Assembly (NCBI GenBank): GCA_008933995.1
Contig: WARS01000007.1
Location: forward strand, 186,001 to 250,000
Source of the DNA: Datnioides undecimradiatus
Lineage: Eukaryota > Chordata > Actinopteri > Lobotiformes > Datnioididae
DNA length: 64,000 nucleotides
Direction: 5' to 3'
Below are positions 57,246 to 64,000 of the stretch, piece after piece (position 1 is the first letter of the stretch; each line of letters starts with the position of its first letter). The notes beneath the pieces are model-generated. The model saw nothing but the letters and a program-made list of their open reading frames with translations. It searched no databases and was not told the origin of the DNA. Made by a program: the position numbers and the translations under genes.

Positions 57246-58310
57246 AGTCCTCCTGCATCCTGAGTCCTCCCTCCTGCTGGGAGCCATCAGACCAAGGGAC
57301 CAGCCAGAGGCGTCTGGGAACTATAAAGGAGGTGGCTGGCTGGAAGGAGGCAGAGGAGACTGAGTGAGAAGCAGAGGGTTGAGGACACCTTGAAAAAGAG
57401 GTGAGAGAAAAGTGGATGAATAAAAGAAGTGTGCAAGGAAGCAAGGGAGACTGAATATAAAAAGGAAGTTTAAAAGCAGAGTTCAGCCTACAGGCCTCTC
57501 ACACCCTCCATCATCCTCACACCCGCTGAAAATCGTATTGGCTGATTCAGGGAAGATTCAGGTAGTCTGTGTGAGACAGGTGAGCAACCATTGTAATGCA
57601 GAAAATGCATTTCTGTGCTGACTCTCTGTCAAACAGAGTGGAGTTTTTCTTTTGTATGGTTTCAGTTCAGTTCTCCAAAGAAGCAAGCTGACACTAAGCA
57701 CTGTTACTCCTTTTTGGTGAACTGAAAAATGTAAATATTTCAGTTTTGATTGCCTGAAGGCAAGCAATGATAAAATTCAATGTCGGGCTGAACAGCTAAA
57801 ATGCACTGCAAACGTAGAGATAAAACTATAATTTGGATTAGAGTGATGGATACCTAATATGTACAAAAGAAACATGTGAATAACAATATTTAAGGGACAA
57901 AGGTGTGTTTTTTTTAATATTAACAAAACAATACTGATTTAAACAAAACTAGGAATATAAGCATTCCTTTCCTTATTAATAAATATGACTATACATGACT
58001 AAACTTTACATAAAAGTTATACTCAATAATACAAAAATCAAGGTGAAAATCACATTTAAGAATTCATGATTATTAATGTATGTGTGCATTTATTTTCATA
58101 TTTCAATCAATCTGCCCTTTTTAGAAAGTTCACATATTTTAGCAGTATAGTCAATCCAGCATGAGTCCATTAGGGGCTGCTTAGGTGTACTGATAGGGTT
58201 GTAATAGTAGTGATTAGTACAAACCCAGCCAGCCATAGAGGATGACAAATGGCACATGAGACAGAGCATGATTACAAGCATTTATATGGGCAGAGACAGT
58301 ATCAGCACAG
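57246..58310. other. Non-coding stretch, nothing recognised
   Basis: GC-richer to about 57560, AT-rich after. No family was recognised. Confidence 0.45.
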
Positions 58311-58314
58311 AGTA

Positions 58315-58425
58315 TGATGGATGACGTCCCCAGCGCAGTCAGAGCTGGCTCATAATTAGACCTTGATGGCATTAGTTGCATTTCCTAGTGGGTATGTCAA
58401 AATAAATGTGCCAGAGTTGTTAAAA
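58315..58425. other. Candidate conserved non-coding element
   Basis: Complex block with CAGAGCTGGCTCATAATTAG and GATGGCATTAGTTGCATTTC. Short; texture only. Confidence 0.25.
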
Positions 58426-59645
58426 AGGGACACCTTGACATTTGTGTTGGTTGTTTTTACTCTGCAGGTGACGGTCACAGCACGGGACATAAAGGCTTGT
58501 TAGAGTTCTGAATGATTACTACCAAAAATCACTAATGGGCCTATCTCTTTCTTCCTCAGTGTCATCCTGCTTCCCTTTTTTGTGAAATTCGACCATTAAA
58601 GGTTTGAATCGACAGATGACTACCAGCCTGTGATGTCATCATGCACCACTGCACAGATAATAGTAATCTGAGCCCTCAATGTGTCTGTGTAAGCTGAGGT
58701 AATTATTAAGAAAGGTTACACTGTGTGAAGGTAAGGTAACCGAGTGGAAGGTAATAGCGTGTACCTGAGGTGGCTCAGGTGTTTTCTGGTGTGTGTGTTT
58801 CATCTGTCTGGCTGTGTACCTGAGAAGCAAGTGAAAGTCAGACGTGTGCCTGTGTGTATTTGTTTGCAGTTGTTGGAAGCCAAACTGAGATGACATCAGA
58901 TCTAAGATGATTCATTTGATCAAGAGAGAAAAAGAAAACAAAATGCAGCATCAGAGAAATGTGCAACCAAAGCAACAAAATAATGGTTCAGATCTTGAGG
59001 CAACAATCACAAACTGGCTTACAGCTGTTTCTCTCTATCACCTGATTATTTCTGACTAATGTGAGTTGTTACTACATTAGCTTCCACTGCCCTGCATTAT
59101 CCAAAATAACATCACATAGTTGTTGTCACTAATTCTTCTAGGCACCACTGCATCTCACTCTTTGACCCCCTGCAGTTTAATCTGAGGCGAATAGCAATCC
59201 TGCCAGCCAACTGACCAGGCTACAGGCTATAATTCTCACGGCTAAAACATCATTTTCAGTCTATTGTTTGGAATTACTTCACTTGGTTTGAGAATATAAG
59301 ACCAGCGGTCAAAAATGTCAGAATTTCTTCATAAGAAAAAGATTTTTCAGTGGGGGAAGTAGCTAATCAAGTTAAAATTGCAAGCAGGCCTCTGTACACA
59401 CTGGTTATTGCTGTAGTTAAAAATGATAGATGGTTTAGTCATTATAGAGTCTTAATAGAATAGAGTCATAGGAGTGAACACAGTAGAGTTAAAGTAAAGC
59501 AGCAGTTTGTAGTAGCAGAAGTTAAATACTATACTGTCACTACTGCCATTACAGTTTTGGGCTACTTACAGATTCCCATAAGTGGGATTCAGTAAGTAAT
59601 CAAACAGAACAAGAACTGTAGTTGTACTGTAGCAGAACAAGGAGA
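58426..59645. other. Non-coding stretch, nothing recognised
   Basis: AT-rich, with two polypyrimidine-AG sites (58457-58468 and about 58560) lacking any open frame behind them. No exon is called. Confidence 0.45.
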
Positions 59646-59648
59646 AGT

Positions 59649-59650
<2 letters not shown>

Positions 59651-59683
<33 letters not shown>
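59651..59683 (+). repeat. (TG)n microsatellite
   Basis: About 16 perfect TG units. Confidence 0.96.
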
Positions 59684-59686
<3 letters not shown>

Positions 59687-60020
59687 TATAAAAGTGATAC
59701 TGAGGGAGAGGTGGCGGTGTAGTCACATTTCAGACTCATTAGTGCCACTCAAAGTCTCTCCTGTTATGTTTAGTGGGTCTGTCATGCGTTCACCTACATA
59801 CTCGATATGAGAACATGTCAAACCACGGTGGAAAAACTAAAGTGTCATGTGCCCATCTGACTTTGCGACCCATACATGACACACAGATACAGATACAAAC
59901 ACACACGCACAGAGGAAGCAGCTCGTCTACCCTTGTGCGTCTGGCTGCTGAATTAGTCAGTCAGAGCACCCAGGCCCGGTCAGGCTGAGATCATGTTGCC
60001 AGTCTAGTCGTAACAAAGTC

Positions 60021-60035
60021 AGGTCAGACAGGTCA
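60021..60035 (+). promoter_or_regulatory. DR3-type nuclear-receptor half-site repeat
   Basis: AGGTCAGACAGGTCA consists of two perfect AGGTCA half-sites in direct orientation with a 3-base spacer, the DR3 arrangement bound by VDR/PXR-type RXR heterodimers. A third, inverted half-site, TGACCT, lies at 60060-60065. Function is inferred from the motif only. Confidence 0.45.
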
Positions 60036-60065
60036 AATACCTGTTCAGATAACACACTGTGACCT

Positions 60066-61070
60066 GTTACCGTCATTTTACCTCAGCTTACCGACAAAGG
60101 TAACGCTCGCCGCTCGCTACCTGCTAGATCTGAATACGTCCTTGTGTCCACAGATTTTTTTTCAAACCACACAAATGACATTAGATGCACCAAAGGTTGC
60201 GTTACCGATTTCTCCCTCCTGAGATGTTTATCATGTAGTGTACTGAATAAATGTGAAAGTTGTAGCTTTGGTATTTGTAATTCTGATTGTGTTGCAAAAG
60301 GACGCATGCTGCACGCAGCTCCTCAGCTCTTGGGGCACATGTTTGTGAGTAATACCCATGTCCTTCTTAGTCATAGTAAGTAACCTGATTTAAGTGATTT
60401 CCCTAACACACCTTTACCTTTTAAGGCTCCCTCTACACAATATTGTCTCATCCAATTCCTATTAATACACTGTTTTTAAGAGTTGTAAATATATTACGAT
60501 ATTTTTTAAAAAACAAATTAGAGTTAGATGTACCCCATTACTGTAGTGAATTCCCTGCAGCTACATGATCACGCTGCTGTTTGGCATCAATATGATCATC
60601 TAATAAGTAACATCTGGTGAGGTCCTGACCACCAAGTCAAAGAGGCTTTTTGCCTCTCAAGCCCTATTTTGACTCAGTGGAGCCGCATACAGCCAACCCA
60701 TTCAATCACAGAATGATCTGTGTCATTTACAAACACACACAAATCTAAGTGTGTACTACAAAAGACAAAGATGCATATTACCATGAAAATATGTTATTTG
60801 CTTATCAACATGTTCTCAGATTTTGATGTTTTGCATTATAACCAGAGCTCAGAGTTTAAATCTGAGTTGAACTCCTACAAGATCAGCGGTTTAGGATGAA
60901 TGTTTGAGTAATTGTTTTCTTGGTAAAGAGGATTTTTGTTTCCTATCATACTATAACAAAATGACAGAAGGATGCTGTATGCTCTGCTGATTATTTTAAT
61001 TCAGCCCAGTTACTAAGTCATAAAGTTGGGCATGGAAGAGTATTTTTGTTATTTTATTATTTTTGTGACT
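60066..61070. other. Non-coding stretch, nothing recognised
   Basis: A CpG-containing patch at 60095-60125 and a block open on both strands at 60083-60383 without motifs, then AT-rich DNA. A small stem AGAGGC-T5-GCCTCT sits at 60641-60657. Confidence 0.45.
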
Positions 61071-61097
61071 GATGTATGCCATAATTTGGCATACATC
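61071..61097. other. Perfect short hairpin
   Basis: GATGTATGCCA (61071-61081) and TGGCATACATC (61087-61097) are exact reverse complements across the loop TAATT. A stem of this length may arise by chance about once per window. Confidence 0.8.
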
Positions 61098-61500
61098 AAC
61101 AAAGCAGAACTAGATGTAACAGAGACAGAAACATTTGGCTGCTTAATGGTTTTTTTCTCCCAGTGTAATTCCCTTTTTTAACACAGTTTGGCCTGTCACT
61201 GTGTTCACACACTGATTAAGAGCTAAAAAAATGAACCATTTTCGATGACATGCAGGACTTTGCAGATAAGTTCAGGAGCACAGTAAATGAAAGCAACTAA
61301 AGGGCAGAAAATGTTAGTAAACATGACATTTTTGGCAAGATTAATTCTGAAATGGACAAAAGGATCATCCTGTCATCCAATGTGTGTTTGGCCTGATGAA
61401 TCAAAGACAGGAACAACTGAGTGGCAATGGAAAGAAGTGACAAAGACAAAAAGAAGAGAGAGAGAACCATTTAGTTGTCCCACTTTGATACGGTACAGTC
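61098..61500. other. Non-coding stretch, nothing recognised
   Basis: AT-rich. Nothing was recognised. Confidence 0.45.
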
Positions 61501-61505
61501 ATGTA

Positions 61506-61531
61506 TGTGTGTGTGTGTGTGTGTGTGTGTT
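61506..61531 (+). repeat. (GT)13 microsatellite
   Basis: Perfect GT run, 23 bases before a short complementary (AC)6 at 61555-61566. Confidence 0.95.
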
Positions 61532-61740
61532 TAACTTCACAAACTCAATGACGAACACACACACACGTGGTAATTAATTTGGAGGCTTCTGATTGCCAGG
61601 GTTGCTTACTGGTTATAGAAGCCAGATCAGGGGTGTCACCTACCAGATTGACTCTGCAAGGTCCACATACAAACACACAGAACACACACAGAGACACTCA
61701 CTACCTCCGACAGAGAAGAGTGGAGATACATTATATGTAC

Positions 61741-61767
61741 AGAGAGAGAGAGAGAGAGAGAGAGAGA
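61741..61767 (+). repeat. (AG)13 microsatellite
   Basis: Perfect AG run followed by purine-rich sequence to about 61805. Confidence 0.95.
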
Positions 61768-62370
61768 AGGGAAGAAACAGAGAGAAGAAGAAAGTAGAAG
61801 ACAAGAAAGACTCTCAGCCTACCCTCTTCGTCCCATCTCAGTCATTCACACACAAGCACACACACACGCAGATATACGGTGAGTGACAGGGCCTTATTGC
61901 AGGTGTAAATTGAGGCTGTGAGGTGTGTGTGTTGTTCATTAAAGCAGAGTGAATCTCTATTGGGTTTCATTAAGGGGCCTGACCACACCGACTAGATGGT
62001 TAATCTAGACAGCTACGCTGCTTCGCTCACCCCCATCTCTATCTCTCTCTCACACAAACACAAATGAACACACACTTTAAACATCTTCTCCCACCCACCC
62101 ACACACACACCCACACACACACACAGAGTCAAAACCAGATTCTTATTTATTAAGCAGAGGTGACAGGTACTGAATAAGTTGTTTTCTGGAACAGTCTGTG
62201 CGTGTGTCTGTGTTTGTCTAGTAATGTGAGGGTCTGTGTGTGCCTCAACTGTATATGTCTTTTTGTATAGTAATATCTACATGTGTATTCTTTTCAATGA
62301 GCATGTCAACATTTGGTTGTGTTTCACTGTTGATCCACAACTATTCATGTAGTGAATTTTCTCCCCATAG

Positions 62371-62377
62371 GTGTGTG

Positions 62378-62427
<50 letters not shown>
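62371..62427 (+). repeat. (GT)n microsatellite
   Basis: About 28 GT units with one GC interruption. Confidence 0.97.
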
Positions 62428-62429
<2 letters not shown>

Positions 62430-62663
62430 TTTCGGAACATGTGTGTGCATGAGGACAAGTGGCGTCTGTGGTTATGAGTTAAGTCTAATTTCCAGGAGGC
62501 CTGTCCTGGCTAAACAGAGCTGACACAGTGCTGCTCCAACCAGTTATCTGTCACTGGGAATTAGACACTAACACACACCCTGAGAGATGAGCCTGGGGCA
62601 CGCACACACGCCCAGAAACACACACACAAACACTGCCTTACCTATGTGCACATTACACAGATG

Positions 62664-63190
62664 TACACCACATTGGGAAATGTATGTGGACAGCCAAATA
62701 GTGCACCTGTATGTACTGTAATGGTTGAGCATTTCTTGTTGTAGTACTAAACAAAGGGAGTGTGTATGCTGCTATAACAGTCTCAGCTCGTCTTTGGAGG
62801 ATTTCCACTAGATTTTGGAACCTGGCTGCAGGGATTTGCTCTGTGAGTTTGGGCGCTGATGCTGGGTGATGAGGCCTGGCCCACTGTGGGCGTTCCATTT
62901 CATCCTAAAGGTGAAGGCCTGTCACGCTCTTCAGCACCACACAGGGGAAACTGTCTTTATGGACCTTGCTTTGTGCATTGGTTATTGTCAGGTAGGAACT
63001 TTCCACAAAATGTCATACGACTGGGATCACACAGTTGTCTAAAACATCATTGCTATAGCAGCAGTTTTGTACCAAACCAAATCCAGTAAAAACGAGATGT
63101 AGTGCTTTTTAACATATACCTTGACCCAGATAAAGACTTTAGCCCTAGCCCGGGGTCCCAAACAGATAATCCTGAACCCATACCATTTCA
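62664..63190 (-). pseudogene. Tc1-like transposon relic, C-terminal transposase and terminal repeat
   Basis: On the minus strand the frame 62898-62653 reads NLVEILQRRAETVIAA (62814-62767), the C-terminal end of a fish Tc1/mariner DD34E transposase. It is preceded by QWARPHHPASAPKL, which corresponds to the family's 'LRARPSRPTSVPDL'. Further upstream on that strand (62981-62950), GTCTTTATGGACCTTGCTTT on the plus strand is the antisense of the 'NKARSIKTW'-like region. The outer end TACACCACATTGGGAAATG (62664-62682) is a decayed terminal inverted repeat. The match fades near 63190, so the 5' half and second terminal repeat are missing. The region with the last catalytic E lies in the frameshifted zone around 62890-62950. 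Confidence 0.88.
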
Positions 63191-63660
63191 TTACACATTC
63201 ATACATGAAGCAAAAAGCAAGACTGTAGATAACATGCACCTGCTGAAAAATGTAAACACACATCTGGGCAATATGGCTCCCTTATAGAGTTTGTTTGGTG
63301 TACTAATATGGGGAAGATTGTTGATAGTGATAGTACAAAGGCTGAACTTCAGCATATGAACCAATGCATACACTAGTATAGTCACCCTAAGTATTAACAC
63401 ATTTTGCAGTCCAATGTAAAACCACTGCAGGAGATTCGTGATGAAGAGGTGAAGGCTCAGGTCGAATGGACAAGGAAGATAATTTGACACGTGAGGGACC
63501 ATGTGTGGAGAACTGTTGAGTGTGTAGTGTCTAGTAGTATCTGTTGTGTACCAGGAAATACAGGTTGTGTAATCTTTCTGTCTCATTGTTCCCTCTTTTC
63601 TTTCCCTCTTTCATTCTCTTCCTCACACAGGGGACCTTTTAAAAAAAGTGTGTAACAAAG
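63191..63660. other. Non-coding stretch ending in a polypyrimidine-AG
   Basis: Unique sequence at 63300-63570, then a clear polypyrimidine tract (63580-63625) that ends in CACACAG at 63631. It has the form of a splice acceptor. Confidence 0.4.
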
Positions 63661-63960
63661 ATGGTTTATGGAGTGTTCAGAAGTATCTGGCAGTGCAGAT
63701 GGGATCGTGGTAATACAGCGTCTGATCTTGCTGTCTCATTATTCCGGTTCAGACACTCTGCCTCTTCAAGTGGTCTTGCTGCACTTTTAGCCAAGCCACA
63801 ATCCAATCATCTCAATCTATTGTGTGCTCTGAGGGGCCATCCTGCCACTCTCTCTGAAGCTTTGAACATGCGCAGCACTGTCCATGTAGATCGCAACAAT
63901 GATGTAGAATATAAAATTACATCTACAGAAGCCTCTGTCATGTACTTTGGACCTGTTTAA
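63661..63960 (+). other. Open frame of 99 codons behind an acceptor-like site, status unknown
   Basis: The ATG at 63661 (context AAAGATGG, good Kozak) opens a 99-codon frame of balanced composition that ends ASVMYFGPV and TAA at 63958. It lies 30 bases downstream of a polypyrimidine-CACACAG site, so a 5'-UTR/coding exon is possible. No protein family was recognised, there is no donor site and no poly(A) signal in view. A fragment of an unrecognised repeat is equally possible. Confidence 0.2.
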
Positions 63961-64000
63961 TATGTAAAGCTAAGAAAGGGAAGAGTTAGCAAAATTCTAC

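Noticed and set aside
58457..58565. Two acceptor-like polypyrimidine-AG sites
   Set aside because: Stops follow in all plausible frames within a few codons. There is no donor and no family match.
1..64000. CRISPR arrays, operons, phage or other prokaryotic systems
   Set aside because: The direct repeats present are microsatellites without spacers of constant length, and the whole composition is vertebrate.
1..64000. Known miRNA genes
   Set aside because: I looked for several common vertebrate mature miRNA sequences by eye (for example let-7, miR-9, miR-124, miR-137) and saw none. A full miRBase search was not possible.

Overview
The window reads as vertebrate nuclear DNA, almost certainly from a teleost fish and probably a percomorph. 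(CA)n/(GT)n microsatellites occur every 1-2 kb. The recognisable mobile-element relics are of fish type: an L2-like LINE tail, a second LINE reverse transcriptase of the kind common in fish genomes, two Tc1-like transposons, a percomorph-type interspersed repeat and a candidate solo LTR. No bacterial operon structure, no tRNA or rRNA gene and no convincing protein-coding exon was found. Open reading frames are short (at most about 180 codons), and the longest are translated microsatellites (Cys-Val or His-Thr runs) or translated pyrimidine tracts.

Layout. 1-9.2 kb: AT-rich sequence with three repeat relics: a percomorph-type interspersed repeat at 2.4-3.0 kb, a decayed LINE interrupted by an L2-like tail at 4.3-5.4 kb, and an inverted LINE at 8.4-8.75 kb. 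9.2-16 kb: GT-rich and purine/pyrimidine-rich DNA, including a 650-base pyrimidine tract near 14.1-14.75 kb, and complex blocks that look like conserved non-coding elements at 11.4-12.1 and 15.6-15.8 kb. 16-26 kb: many microsatellites, a GC-rich island near 18.6-18.85 kb that may be another LINE piece, and a strong G-quadruplex motif at 25.4 kb. 26-31 kb: several complex blocks; the one at 29.17-29.36 kb is the most striking. 31.6-32.06 kb: the candidate solo LTR with a 5-bp target-site duplication. 32-49 kb: mostly plain AT-rich DNA with microsatellites and scattered complex blocks. 49.5-49.74 kb: frameshifted 5' part of a Tc1-like transposase gene. 50-62 kb: complex blocks, a 255-base CA/CAGA array at 56.0-56.25 kb and a nuclear-receptor-type direct repeat at 60.02 kb. 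62.66-63.19 kb: the terminal half of another Tc1-like element.

Interpretation (inference). Many high-complexity, AT-box-containing blocks without open frames, few repeats and no exons over 64 kb fit a gene desert or giant intron beside a developmental regulator. The target gene cannot be named from the sequence. I found no new biological system. The best leads are the conserved-element candidates (above all 29.17-29.36 kb), the solo LTR, the G-quadruplex, the 17-bp hairpin at 48.18 kb and the DR3 site. All 'candidate conserved element' calls rest on sequence texture only and need alignment. Mobile-element identities rest on remembered family sequences, not on a search.
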